Numbered from the stretch's first letter, positions 18,960-30,142 are shown. The stretch: DNA of 64,000 nt from Streptomyces sp. SA15 (GCF_002291145.1 NZ_NTGE01000014.1:84544-148543); one strand, 5' to 3'. Notes: generated from the sequence alone by a model not told the origin. Numbers and translations are program-made.

Positions 18960-20192
18960 ATGACCGAACGCCTCGCGCCCACGGGCCGCGCCGGAGATGC
19001 CGGCAGAGCGGACAGCGACCGCCTGCCACCGGCCCGTTTCGCCTACGACCGGCACACCTGGAAGGAGATCGCCCACCTGCTGGCGAACTTTCCGGTGTCG
19101 CTGCTCGGATTCATCTACGTCGTGACGGTGCTGTCCACCGGCGCCTTCCTGACCGTGACGGTGATCGGGTTCCCGCTTCTCGCGGCGGGGCTGGTGGGCG
19201 CACGGCAGTTGGGCAAGCTGGAGCGGTCGCGGGCCAGGGGCCTGCTGGGGGTGCGGGTAGACGAGCCGAGTCCGCTGCCGCTGCGCGGCAGGGGCGGGTT
19301 CTTCCCACAGCTGTGGATGGGCCTGAAGGACCCGGTGGGCTGGCGCACGATGCTGTACGAGTTCATCCGGCTGCCCTGGGGCGTCCTCACCTTCGCCATC
19401 ACGCTGACCTCGTTGTTCGTGCTGTGGCCGGTGCTGCCGTTCATAGCGCGGGGCCTGGCCAACGCCGACCGGGCGATGGTGCGCGGGCTGTTGTCGCCCT
19501 CCGACGAGTTGGAGCGGCGCATCGCCGAGCTGGAGTCGGACCGGGGGGTGGTGGTCGACACGGCCGCCGCCGACCTGCGGCGGATCGAGCGCGATCTGCA
19601 TGACGGTGCGCAGGCCCGGCTGGTCAGCCTGGCCATGGGGCTGGGCCTGGCCAAGGAGAAGCTGCTGGAGGGCCAGGTCGACGAGAAGGTCGCGGCGGCG
19701 ATGGTCGAGGAGGCGCACGGCGAGGTGAAGCTGGCACTCCAGGAGCTGCGGGATCTCGCCCGGGGCATCCACCCGGCGGTCCTCACCGACCGTGGTCTGG
19801 ACGCCGCCCTCTCCTCGGTCGCCTCGCGCTGCACGGTGCCGGTGAAGGTGACGGCCGACCTGGACTCCAGACCGGTGGCGGCCATTGAGGGCATCGCCTA
19901 CTTCACCGTCTCCGAGCTGCTGCAGAACGTCAGCAAGCACAGCGGGGCGAGGTCCGCCTCGGTCGACGTGTGGCGGTCGGACGACCGGCTGCTCATCCAG
20001 GTGCGGGACGACGGACGCGGTGGCGCGCGTCTGGATGCCGGTACGGGCATGCGGGGCCTCGCCGACCGGCTGGGCGCCGTCGACGGCCTGTTCGTCATCG
20101 ACTCGCCGCCGGGCGGCCCGACCGTGGTCACGGCGGAGCTGCCGTGGCGGGACCGGACCGACGAGCAGGGCAAGAGCTCGGGCAAGAGGTAG
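18960..20192 (+). CDS. Sensor histidine kinase, HisKA_3 type (first of a tandem pair)
   Basis: This 410-residue kinase has an N-terminal membrane sensor region with helices at about 44-84 and 138-163, matching the putative Sensor domain common in Streptomyces kinases. A dimerisation/phospho-acceptor helix with H214 in RIERDLHDGAQARL follows, then a HATPase_c domain with the N box (SELLQNVSKH), DDGRGGA and GMRGLADRLGAVDG. The ATG at 18960 is the first in frame. It signals to the single response regulator at 22.3 kb by neighbourhood. The ligand is unknown. Confidence 0.93.
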   Translation: MTERLAPTGRAGDAGRADSDRLPPARFAYDRHTWKEIAHLLANFPVSLLGFIYVVTVLSTGAFLTVTVIGFPLLAAGLVGARQLGKLERSRARGLLGVRVDEPSPLPLRGRGGFFPQLWMGLKDPVGWRTMLYEFIRLPWGVLTFAITLTSLFVLWPVLPFIARGLANADRAMVRGLLSPSDELERRIAELESDRGVVVDTAAADLRRIERDLHDGAQARLVSLAMGLGLAKEKLLEGQVDEKVAAAMVEEAHGEVKLALQELRDLARGIHPAVLTDRGLDAALSSVASRCTVPVKVTADLDSRPVAAIEGIAYFTVSELLQNVSKHSGARSASVDVWRSDDRLLIQVRDDGRGGARLDAGTGMRGLADRLGAVDGLFVIDSPPGGPTVVTAELPWRDRTDEQGKSSGKR

Positions 20193-20373
20193 GGAAAACC
20201 CCCCGTCCAAGACGCCGACGGACTCCATGGTCCGCGGACCTGCGACCGAGCAGGGTTGAGGTACGACAGCACAGCCGTACGGCGCGGCACGTCCCAGAGC
20301 ACAAAACGGTCGCGGAACGCAGCACAGCCGCAGGGCACAGCACAGCCGTAGGACGAGGAGAAGGACGACGGCG

Positions 20374-21789
20374 ATGGCCACGGAGTACGAAACGGCGTAC
20401 GAAACGGAGTACGGGCGGGACCTGGGGTCCTACGGCGTTCCGGGTTCCCGCGGGGCGGGCGCGGGTGACGGCGGGCGGTGGCGTCGTCTGCCGGCTGGGT
20501 TGCGGGCGCCGTTCGAGGCGCGCAGCTGGCTCGAGCTGGCGTATGTGCTGCTGGGGCTGCCGATCGGCGTCCTGCTGTTCACGTACGCCGTCACGATGGT
20601 CGCGCTCGGCGCGGGTCTGCTGGTGACCTTCCTCGGGATTCCGGTGCTGGCGGCGGGGCTGGCGGGCTGCCGTGGGTTCGGGGCGCTGGAGCGGGCCCGG
20701 GCACGCGGGCTGCTGGGGCTGGAGGTGGGCGCCCCGGAGCCGCTGCGGATGAAGAAGCAGGGCGCGATGGCCTGGATGGGGGCCGTCCTCAAGAGCGGCA
20801 CGTCGTGGCGGACGCTGCTGTACGCGCTGCTGTACCTGCCGTGGTCGGTGCTCTCGTTCGTCGTCGCCGTGAACTTCTGGGCGTTCGGGTGGACGCTGAT
20901 GACGTATCCGCTGTGGTTCTGGGTCCTCCCGATGTACGGCGGGCAGGACGGGATCCAGCTGTACGGCGACGAGGGTCACCACATCTACCTCGACAACCCC
21001 TTCGAGATCACGGTGACGGCGCTGGTGGGGGTGCTGTTCACGCTGGCCACGCCGTGGATCGTGCGGGCGCTGACGATGGTGGACCGGCTGATGGTGCACG
21101 GGCTGCTCGGGCCGTCACGGCTGTCGGCGCGGGTGGTGGAGCTGGAGTCGGACCGGGGGGTCGTCGTCGACACCGCGGCGGCCGACCTGCGGCGGATCGA
21201 GCGGGATCTGCACGACGGGGCGCAGGCGCGGCTGGTGGCGCTGGCCATGGACCTGGGGCTGGCGAAGGAGAAGCTGACGGAGGATCCGCGGGCGGCCGCG
21301 CGGATGGTGGACGAGGCGCACGGCGAGGTGAAGACGGCGTTGCAGGAGCTGCGGGATCTGGCGCGCGGGATACATCCGGCGGTGCTGACGGACCGGGGGC
21401 TGGATGCGGCTCTGTCGGCGGTGGCGTCGCGGTGCACGGTGCCGGTGCAGGTGGAGGTGGATCTGGCGGCTCGGCCGGTGCCGGCGATCGAGGGGATCGC
21501 GTACTTCACCGTGTCGGAGTTGCTGCAGAACATCAGCAAGCATGCGCGGGCGACGTGGGCGGCGGTGGATGTGTGGCGGGTGGACGACCGGCTGATGCTG
21601 CAGGTCGTGGACAACGGGGTGGGGGGTGCGGATGTCTCCGCGGGGTCCGGGCTGGCGGGGCTGGCGGAGCGTCTGGACGCGGTGGACGGGATTCTGGTGG
21701 TGGATTCGCCGGTGGGTGGGCCTACTCGGGTGACTGCGGAGTTGCCGTGGCGGGGGGATCGGGGGGTGGGCCGAGGGGGGCTGGGCTGA
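20374..21789 (+). CDS. Sensor histidine kinase, HisKA_3 type (second paralogue)
   Basis: This 471-residue kinase is a clear paralogue of the preceding gene: RIERDLHDGAQARLVALAMDLGLAKEKL with H280, SELLQNISKHARA and GLAGLAERLDAVDG are nearly identical. The sensor region differs by an insertion of about 45 residues between helices (about 175-220, WFWVLPMYGGQDGIQLYGDE), which may form an external or membrane-adjacent loop. The ATG at 20374 follows ACGAGGAGAAGGACG. The two kinases probably arose by tandem duplication and could heterodimerise or share the regulator downstream. Confidence 0.93.
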   Translation: MATEYETAYETEYGRDLGSYGVPGSRGAGAGDGGRWRRLPAGLRAPFEARSWLELAYVLLGLPIGVLLFTYAVTMVALGAGLLVTFLGIPVLAAGLAGCRGFGALERARARGLLGLEVGAPEPLRMKKQGAMAWMGAVLKSGTSWRTLLYALLYLPWSVLSFVVAVNFWAFGWTLMTYPLWFWVLPMYGGQDGIQLYGDEGHHIYLDNPFEITVTALVGVLFTLATPWIVRALTMVDRLMVHGLLGPSRLSARVVELESDRGVVVDTAAADLRRIERDLHDGAQARLVALAMDLGLAKEKLTEDPRAAARMVDEAHGEVKTALQELRDLARGIHPAVLTDRGLDAALSAVASRCTVPVQVEVDLAARPVPAIEGIAYFTVSELLQNISKHARATWAAVDVWRVDDRLMLQVVDNGVGGADVSAGSGLAGLAERLDAVDGILVVDSPVGGPTRVTAELPWRGDRGVGRGGLG

Positions 21790-21815
21790 GCGGTTTCCCG
21801 CCCCTGCCGCCCCTA

Positions 21816-22014
21816 GGGGGTGTTTTGGAAGTCCCGCACAGCACCCACGGCGCCCGGCACGCACCCTCGCCGCACCGGCCAAAGACCCAAGTAGCTCCTC
21901 CCCCACTCTCGGCTTCGCTCGAGCGGGGGGACCCCCATCGAGGGCCTTCGTCTGGCACGCCGAGGGCACGCACCGAACACCGCGGGCACCGCACAGGACT
22001 TTCAAAACACCCCC
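21816..22014. mobile_element. MITE-like 199-bp structured element with long inverted arms (element A)
   Basis: The arms are 21816-21869 and 21961-22014 (54 nt each). The outermost 19 bases differ at one position. By hand alignment 39 of 54 positions match; of the 15 differences, 14 are C/T or A/G in the sense that turns into G-U pairs when the minus strand is transcribed. The interior holds a GC-rich core (about 21897-21951) that recurs at 41.0 kb and 43.1 kb. No gene is present. It lies between the second kinase and the response regulator in an otherwise gene-free 558-nt gap. Confidence 0.65.
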
Positions 22015-22347
22015 AACCGTCCCATCACCAGGGGCTCCGCACTTTCGATCCCACCAGGGGGCTCCGCTCCCTTGGACCCCCGGCCTATGCCCACCCACCG
22101 CCTGACTCGGTCGGCCGAAAAGCCGACCACAACCCCCGTGAGCGCCCACAACCCTCGTAAGCCCCCGCCGCCCTCACGGACCCCGCCCCGCCCGCCCGAC
22201 AACCGGAACCCCATCCAAACACCCCACCCCCCAACCCCCTGACTTCCCCCCGATTCCCGCGCCCACCCGCGCCCGTCCCCCATTGCTGGAATGCTGGACC
22301 TGTCGTCCGGGTGGGCGTGGAGTCGGGGTTGTGGGGGGCCGTAGATC

Positions 22348-23019
22348 GTGGAGGACAAGGTGCGGGTGGTCATCGCCGAGGATTCGGTGCTGCTGAGGGA
22401 GGGACTGACCCGGCTGCTGACCGACCGTGGGCACGAGGTCGTCGCCGGTGTCGGTGACGGGGACGCGTTGATCAAGACCATCACCGAGTTGGACGCTCAG
22501 GGGGAGCTGCCCGATGTCGTCGTCGCGGACGTGCGGATGCCGCCGACGCACACAGACGAGGGGGTCCGGGCGGCCGTACAGCTGCGCAAGGCGCATCCGG
22601 GGCTGGGTGTGCTCGTGCTGTCGCAGTACGTGGAGGAGCGGTATGCCACCGAGCTGCTGGCCGGTTCCAGTCACGGAGTCGGCTATCTGCTCAAGGACCG
22701 GGTAGCCGAGGTCCGTGAGTTCGTGGACGCGGTGGTGCGGGTGGCCGAGGGGGGTACGGCCCTCGACCCGGAGGTCGTCGCGCAGCTGCTGGGGCGCAGC
22801 CGCAAGCAGGACGTGCTCGCGGGACTCACCCCCAGGGAGCGCGAGGTCCTGGGGCTGATGGCCGAAGGGCGGACCAATTCGGCGATCGCGCGGCAGCTGG
22901 TGGTCAGTGACGGCGCCGTCGAGAAGCACGTCAGCAACATCTTCCTCAAGCTGGGGCTGTCCCCGAGCGACGGAGACCACCGGCGCGTCCTCGCCGTCCT
23001 CACCTATCTGAACTCCTAG
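22348..23019 (+). CDS. NarL/LuxR-type response regulator
   Basis: This 223-residue regulator has a receiver domain with acidic pair E11/D12, phospho-acceptor D61 in VVVADVRMPP and K116 in YLLKDRV. The C-terminal LuxR helix-turn-helix is LTPREREVLGLMAEGRTNSAIARQL with the recognition helix in DGAVEKHVSNIFLKLGL. The GTG at 22348 fits the receiver start. It is the only regulator beside two kinases. The 558-nt gap before it holds a MITE-like element, so it may have its own promoter. Targets are unknown; nuo and kor are the nearest candidates. Confidence 0.92.
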   Translation: MEDKVRVVIAEDSVLLREGLTRLLTDRGHEVVAGVGDGDALIKTITELDAQGELPDVVVADVRMPPTHTDEGVRAAVQLRKAHPGLGVLVLSQYVEERYATELLAGSSHGVGYLLKDRVAEVREFVDAVVRVAEGGTALDPEVVAQLLGRSRKQDVLAGLTPREREVLGLMAEGRTNSAIARQLVVSDGAVEKHVSNIFLKLGLSPSDGDHRRVLAVLTYLNS

Positions 23020-23020
23020 C

Positions 23021-23042
23021 CATCTGACAATTCTGTCAGATG
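23021..23042 (+). terminator. Hairpin after the response regulator
   Basis: CATCTGACA and TGTCAGATG form a 9-bp perfect stem around an ATTC loop, starting 2 nt past the stop codon. No T-run follows, as usual in Streptomyces. Confidence 0.65.
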
Positions 23043-23299
23043 ACCACATGGAAGAACCACATAGAAGGACCGCGCAGAAGGACCACGAGCGCGAGAACCG
23101 CAGAAACAAAGGGAGCGTCTTCAAGGAAAGCGCCGGGGGGCGAGTAAATCGTGACAAGTCAGGGCGTCGAACCGTCTCAAAACCGTGTCCATCATGCGAA
23201 TGGCCGCGGGAAGGCGACCCTTACGGTCGTAGGGTTGATATTGGGAGGGGCTGCGGTAAGGCCGCTCCCAGACAGCCGCCTCGAGGGAGGTCCAGTTCA

Positions 23300-25220
<1,921 letters not shown>

Positions 25221-25228
<8 letters not shown>

Positions 25229-26300
25229 GACGTCCACGGAAGGCACGGGCACGATCGAGGCGCTTTCGCTCGTTCCCAAGGCCGAGGCCAGGCAGTCCAT
25301 GAAGGACTTCAAGTCCGACCAGGAAGTGCGCTGGTGCCCCGGCTGCGGTGACTACGCGATCCTCGCCGCGGTCCAGGGCTTCATGCCCGAGCTCGGCCTG
25401 GCCAAGGAGAACATCGTCTTCGTCTCCGGCATCGGCTGCTCCTCCCGCTTCCCGTACTACATGAACACGTACGGCATGCACTCCATCCACGGCCGCGCCC
25501 CCGCGATCGCGACCGGCCTGGCCTCCAGCAGGCGGGACCTGAGCGTGTGGGTGGTGACGGGCGACGGCGATGCCCTCTCCATCGGCGGCAACCACCTCAT
25601 CCACGCCCTGCGCCGCAATGTGAACCTGAAGATCCTGCTCTTCAACAACCGGATCTACGGCCTCACCAAGGGCCAGTACTCCCCGACCTCCGAGGTCGGC
25701 AAGATCACCAAGTCGACGCCGATGGGCTCGCTGGACGCGCCCTTCAACCCGGTGTCGCTGGCGATCGGCGCGGAGGCGTCGTTCGTGGCGCGGACCATCG
25801 ACTCCGACCGCAAGCACCTCACCGAGGTCCTGCGGCAGGCCGCCGCCCACCCGGGCACGGCCCTGATCGAGATCTACCAGAACTGCAACATCTTCAACGA
25901 CGGCGCCTTCGAGGCCCTGAAAGACAAGCAGCAAGCCGAAGAGGCGGTGATCCGCCTCGAACACGGACAGCCGATCCGCTTCGGGGCAGACGGCACGCGC
26001 GGTGTCGTACGGGACCAGCAGACCGGCGACCTGACAGTCGTCACGGTGACACCCGAGAACGAGGACCGGATCCTGGTCCACGACGCCCACGCGACCTCCC
26101 CGACCACCGCCTTCGCCCTCTCCCGGCTGGCCGACCCGGACACCCTGCACCACACCCCCATCGGTGTCCTGCGATCCGTGGAACGCCCCGTCTACGACAC
26201 TCAGATGGCCGACCAGCTCGACACGGCCATCGAGCAGAACGGCAAGGGTGACCTGGCGGCGCTGCTGGCGGGCGGCGACACCTGGACGGTCGTGGGCTGA
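25221..26300 (+). CDS. korB: 2-oxoacid:ferredoxin oxidoreductase beta subunit
   Basis: This 359-residue thiamine diphosphate-binding subunit has WCPGCGDYAIL (about 35-45) and GIGCSSRFPYY (about 70-80), which supply Cys ligands for the [4Fe-4S] cluster. The ThDP motif is GDGDALSIGGNHLIHALRRNVN, with FNNRIYGLTKGQYSPTS. It overlaps korA by 8 nt and forms the holoenzyme with it. Reduced ferredoxin from this enzyme could feed the nuo-like complex encoded 5 kb away; this is inference from neighbourhood. Confidence 0.94.
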
Positions 26301-26348
26301 CCAGCCCCAATGATCCCCAAGTGATCCCCAGTGATTACGAGGCAGTGA

Positions 26349-26738
26349 TTACGAGGCCCGGGCCTGCGACGCCCGGGCCTCGTCGTACGCCCGGCGCGCG
26401 CTCTCCACGTCGTCCATGCGCTTGTGCGTCCACATCGCCAGCGCGCGCACCTGCTCTGCGGACTCGCGGCCCAGCTCGGTGAGGGAGTAGTCCACGCGCG
26501 GCGGGATCACGGGCTTGGCGTCGCGATGAACCAGACCGTCCCGCTCCAGGGTCTGGAGCGTCTGTGTGAGCATCTTCTCGCTGACCCTGCCGATCGCCCG
26601 GCGCAGCTCGCTGAAACGGTGCGGACGCTCCAGGAGCTGGATCTGCACGAGGACGCCCCAGCGGCTGGTGACGTGCTCCAGAACCAAGCGGTGCGGGCAC
26701 ATTTCTTCGCTGTCACTGCCCCAGTCACTTACTGCCAT
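26349..26738 (-). CDS. HxlR-family winged-helix regulator
   Basis: This 129-residue regulator has the HxlR layout: Cys near the N terminus (EMCPHRLVLEHVTSRWG), the winged helix with FSELRRAIGRVSEKMLTQTLQTLERDGLV (about 42-70), and PRVDYSLTELGRE. It is divergent from a NAD(P)H:quinone reductase-like gene. This pairing is the same as ytfH/qorB in E. coli, where the regulator is thought to sense electrophiles or quinones through its Cys. Regulation of the neighbour is inferred. Confidence 0.9.
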   Translation of the reverse strand: MAVSDWGSDSEEMCPHRLVLEHVTSRWGVLVQIQLLERPHRFSELRRAIGRVSEKMLTQTLQTLERDGLVHRDAKPVIPPRVDYSLTELGRESAEQVRALAMWTHKRMDDVESARRAYDEARASQARAS

Positions 26739-26741
26739 ACC

Positions 26742-26766
26742 AGTACCTTACCTCAAAGTGGGTACT
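26742..26766. promoter_or_regulatory. Candidate HxlR operator
   Basis: AGTACC at 26742-26747 and GGTACT at 26761-26766 form an inverted repeat 13 nt apart, directly upstream of the hxlR-type gene and within the divergent promoter region. The spacing of half-sites across about two helical turns fits a dimeric winged-helix protein. Confidence 0.6.
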
Positions 26767-26829
26767 TTCGCACAGTTAGCGCATCCCCTACGGTTAGTGG
26801 TCAGACGCACCCCACTAGGAGTTCTGATC

Positions 26830-27684
26830 ATGAGCATCGTCGTCACCGGAGCCACCGGCCAGCTCGGCCGTCACGTCGTGGAGCAGCTGCTGGAGAAGGT
26901 TCCGGCCGACCAGATCACCGCGGTCGTCCGCAACGCGGAGAAGGCCGCCGACCTCGCGGACCGCGGCGTGAAGATCGCCCTCGCCGACTACAGCGCCCCC
27001 GCCTCCTTCGACGGCCTGTTCTCGGCCGGCGACAAGGTGCTGCTCATCTCCGGCAGCGAGATCGGCAACGACCGTGTCGGCCAGCACAAGGTCGTCATCA
27101 ACGCCGCCAAGGCGGCCGGCGTGGCGCTCCTCGCCTACACCAGCGCCCTCGGCAGCCTCACCGCCGCCCTGGCCGACGAGCACCGGGGCACCGAGGAGGC
27201 GCTGCTCGCCTCCGGCCTGCCGTACGTGCTGCTGCGCAACGGCTGGTACCACGAGAACTACACCGAGAACCTCGCCCCCGTGCTGCAGTACAACGCCGTC
27301 ACCCAGGCCGCCGGCGAGGGCCGGGTCTCCTCCGCCTCGCGCGCCGACTACGCCGCGGCCGCCGTCGCCGTACTGACCGGCGAGGGGCACGAGAACAAGA
27401 CGTACGAGCTGGGCGGCGACGAGGCCTGGAGCTTCGCCGAGTACGCGGCCGAGCTCAGCAAGCAGACCGGCAAGGAGATCGCCTACAACCCGGTCTCCGT
27501 CGAGGCCTTCACCGGCATCCTGACCGGCGCCGGCCTGCCCGAGCCGCTGGCCGCGATCCTCGCGGGCGTGGACGCCTCCGTCGAGAAGGGCGAGCTGGTC
27601 GTCTCCACCGGCGACCTGTCCCGCCTGGCCGGGCGCCCGACGACCCCGATCGCCGACGCCATAGCGGTCGCGCTCAAGGGCTGA
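26830..27684 (+). CDS. NmrA/QorB-like NAD(P)H:quinone oxidoreductase
   Basis: This 284-residue atypical short-chain dehydrogenase begins with the Rossmann motif VTGATGQLGRHV. It continues VVRNAEKAADL, the Thr/Ser-rich YTSALGS and RNGWYHENYTENL, all typical of the NmrA-like QOR2 family. The usual catalytic Tyr-x-x-x-Lys is not evident, as in that family. The ATG at 26830 follows TAGGAGTTCTG. It is divergent from an HxlR regulator, so it probably responds to quinone or electrophile stress. Confidence 0.88.
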   Translation: MSIVVTGATGQLGRHVVEQLLEKVPADQITAVVRNAEKAADLADRGVKIALADYSAPASFDGLFSAGDKVLLISGSEIGNDRVGQHKVVINAAKAAGVALLAYTSALGSLTAALADEHRGTEEALLASGLPYVLLRNGWYHENYTENLAPVLQYNAVTQAAGEGRVSSASRADYAAAAVAVLTGEGHENKTYELGGDEAWSFAEYAAELSKQTGKEIAYNPVSVEAFTGILTGAGLPEPLAAILAGVDASVEKGELVVSTGDLSRLAGRPTTPIADAIAVALKG

Positions 27685-27861
27685 AACGCCCGCGCGTGAA
27701 GCGCGCGAACACCCGGGCCCGCGCCCGGGGCCGTACTCCCCCTCAGGGCCTCGGACGCACCATCCCCGCCTGTCATGACCGTATGTCGATACGGGCATGA
27801 CAGGCGGGGGCGCTCGGCGTTACCTTCTTGCAGGCGAGCTCGACGTGAGAAGGAGGGGCCC

Positions 27862-28875
27862 GTGACCGGGACGTCGAAGGGCGAGCGGCACATAGGTCTG
27901 CTGAACGGCTTCGCCGCGTACGGGATGTGGGGCCTGGTCCCTCTCTTCTGGCCGCTGCTGAAGCCCGCCGGCGCGGCCGAGATCCTCGCCCACCGGATGG
28001 TCTGGTCCCTCGTCGTCGTCGCCGTCGCGCTCGTCGTCATCCGGCGCTGGGCCTGGGCCGGCGAGCTGCTGCGGCAGCCGCGCAAGCTCGGCCTCGTCGC
28101 CGTGGCCGCGGCCGTCATCACCGTGAACTGGGGCCTGTACATCTGGTCGGTGAACTCCGGTCACGTCGTCGAGGCCTCGCTCGGCTACTTCATCAACCCT
28201 CTGGTCACCATCGCGATGGGCGTCCTGCTCCTGAAGGAGCGGCTGCGGCCCGTGCAGTGGGCGGCGGTCGGGGTCGGCTTCACCGCCGTGCTCGTGCTGA
28301 CCATCGGGTACGGGCAGCCGCCGTGGATCTCCCTCACCCTCGCCTTCTCCTTCGCCACCTACGGGCTGGTGAAGAAGAAGGTCAACCTCGGCGGCGTCGA
28401 GTCGCTGACCGCCGAGACCGCGATCCAGTTCCTGCCCGCGCTCGGCTATCTGCTGTGGCTGAGCGCGCAGGGCGAGTCCACCTTCACCGCCGAGGGGCCG
28501 GGGCACGCGGCCCTGCTCGCCGCGACCGGCGTCGTCACCGCGCTGCCCCTCGTCTGCTTCGGCGCGGCAGCGATCCGCGTGCCCCTGTCCACGCTGGGGC
28601 TGCTGCAGTACCTGGCCCCGGTGTTCCAGTTCCTGCTCGGCATCCTCTACTTCCACGAGGCCATGCCGCCCGAGCGCTGGGCCGGGTTCGCACTGGTCTG
28701 GCTGGCGCTGACCCTGCTCACCTGGGACGCCCTGCGCACCGCCCGGCGGGCCTCCCGCACACTCAGGGCCGAGATCAGCAGGCCCAGCACCACCATGACG
28801 ACGGGCACGGTGAGCGCCGCACGGAAGGCGGAGAGCGTCGCCTCCGGTCCCGAGCCGCTGGACGCCAAGCCGTAG
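27862..28875 (+). CDS. rarD: RarD (EamA/DMT superfamily) transporter
   Basis: This 337-residue protein has ten transmembrane helices. Signatures include LNGFAAYGMWGLVPLFWPLL at the N terminus, NWGLYIWSVNSGHVVEASLGYFINPLV and STLGLLQYLAPVFQFLLGI. The GTG at 27862 is preceded by AGAAGGAGG. Substrate is unknown. The conserved domain ends near residue 295; the last 40 residues are polar and lie antisense to the last helices of the convergent MFS gene, so they are probably a readthrough tail. Confidence 0.92.
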   Translation: MTGTSKGERHIGLLNGFAAYGMWGLVPLFWPLLKPAGAAEILAHRMVWSLVVVAVALVVIRRWAWAGELLRQPRKLGLVAVAAAVITVNWGLYIWSVNSGHVVEASLGYFINPLVTIAMGVLLLKERLRPVQWAAVGVGFTAVLVLTIGYGQPPWISLTLAFSFATYGLVKKKVNLGGVESLTAETAIQFLPALGYLLWLSAQGESTFTAEGPGHAALLAATGVVTALPLVCFGAAAIRVPLSTLGLLQYLAPVFQFLLGILYFHEAMPPERWAGFALVWLALTLLTWDALRTARRASRTLRAEISRPSTTMTTGTVSAARKAESVASGPEPLDAKP

Positions 28876-30113
28876 ACGGCCGTCACCGCCGAGATCCCGA
28901 TCGCCGAGCCGAACTGCGTGGCCGTGGTCAGCAGCCCGCTCGCCAGCCCCTGCTCGGACTCCTCCACCCCGTCCGTCGCGGCGATCGTCAGCGGCCCGTA
29001 CGCCAGCGCGAAGGCCGTGCCCGAGATGAACAGCGTCGGGAACATCGCCAGGTACGGCCAGTCCATGCCGACCGGCAGGAACAGCGCGTACGCGACGACC
29101 GCCAGCGCGAAGCCGCCGACGATCACGCGGGCGTTGCCGTAGCGGGTGACCAGCTTCGGGGTGAGGGTGGGAGCCAGCACCACGTCGCAGCCCATGATCA
29201 CCAGGGCGACCGCCGTCTGGAGGGACGACCAGCCGCGCAGCTCCTGCAAGTACAGGGTCACCACGAACTGGAACCCCATGAAGGCCCCGACGAACAGCAG
29301 CGCCCCCAGATCGGCGCGCACGACCGGACCCTTGCGCAGGATGCCGAGCCGGACCAGCGGGGCGGCCGTGCGCCGCTCGACCGCGACGAAGACGGCGGCC
29401 AGCAGCAGCGCCGCGAGGGCCGACGCCACGGTCAACCGCCACCCGTCCAGCCCGTGTTCCAGGCGTACGACGGCGTAGGCGGCCAGCAGCATGGCGCCGG
29501 CGGCGGTGAGCGCGCCGGGGACGTCGAACGTACGGTGAGCCGGCGCCGGTACCCCCTGCTGTCGCGGAATCAGCCGTACGGCCGCCAGGAGCAGCGCGCC
29601 CGCCATCAGTACCGGCGCGAAGAACACCCAGCGCCAGCCGAGCTCGGTGAGCAGGCCACCGACGACGAGCCCGAGCGAGAAACCGCCGGCCGCCGTACCG
29701 GCGAACACCAGCAGCGCCTTCTCGCGCTGCCGCCCCTCCTCGTACGACGTGGTGATCAGGGACAGCGCGGCCGGTGTCATGAACGCGGCGGACACCCCGG
29801 TCGCGAAACGGGCGACGACCAGCATCCAGCCCTCGGTCGCGAAGCCGCCGAGCCCCGAGAAGAGCAGGAAGACCGTCAGCCAGAGCAGGAACATCCGGCG
29901 GCGGCCGAGCAGGTCCGCGGCCCTGCCGCCCAGCAGGGTGAAACCGGCGTAACCGAGGACGTAGGCGCTCATCACCCAGGCCGCGGTGCCGGTCGTCAGC
30001 CCGAGATCGGATCGGATCGATGGGATCGCGACCGCCATCATCGCGACGTCGATGCCCTCCAGGAAGATCGTTCCGCAGAGGACGAGTAACAGCGCCCAAG
30101 CGCGCGTGCCCAT
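28647..30113 (-). CDS. MFS multidrug exporter (DHA2/EmrB-like)
   Basis: This 488-residue exporter has about 14 hydrophobic helices. Loop 2-3 motif A reads GGRAADLLGRRRMFLL, and motif C-like GGLLTELGWRWVFF is present, as in EmrB/QacA drug:H+ antiporters. The start ATG at 30113 faces an HxlR regulator gene across a 95-nt region, so it is likely the regulated partner. Its 3' end overlaps rarD by 229 nt; the final 30 residues after SVREARRAVRRA are polar and are the antisense of rarD. Confidence 0.92.
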   Translation of the reverse strand: MGTRAWALLLVLCGTIFLEGIDVAMMAVAIPSIRSDLGLTTGTAAWVMSAYVLGYAGFTLLGGRAADLLGRRRMFLLWLTVFLLFSGLGGFATEGWMLVVARFATGVSAAFMTPAALSLITTSYEEGRQREKALLVFAGTAAGGFSLGLVVGGLLTELGWRWVFFAPVLMAGALLLAAVRLIPRQQGVPAPAHRTFDVPGALTAAGAMLLAAYAVVRLEHGLDGWRLTVASALAALLLAAVFVAVERRTAAPLVRLGILRKGPVVRADLGALLFVGAFMGFQFVVTLYLQELRGWSSLQTAVALVIMGCDVVLAPTLTPKLVTRYGNARVIVGGFALAVVAYALFLPVGMDWPYLAMFPTLFISGTAFALAYGPLTIAATDGVEESEQGLASGLLTTATQFGSAIGISAVTAVYGLASSGSGPEATLSAFRAALTVPVVMVVLGLLISALSVREARRAVRRASQVSRVSASQTSANPAQRSGGMASWK

Positions 30114-30142
30114 GGCAGCACTCCACAGGTAGATATCGGGGC

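Noticed and set aside
20478..22160. 560-codon frame over the second kinase and element A
   Set aside because: Gly/Ala/Arg-rich, off-frame to the kinase; it crosses the inverted-repeat element.
27820..30126. Frames of 768 and 720 codons spanning rarD and the MFS gene
   Set aside because: They are Arg/Pro/Ala-rich antisense or off-frame readings, typical of high-GC DNA. The true genes have membrane-protein signatures.
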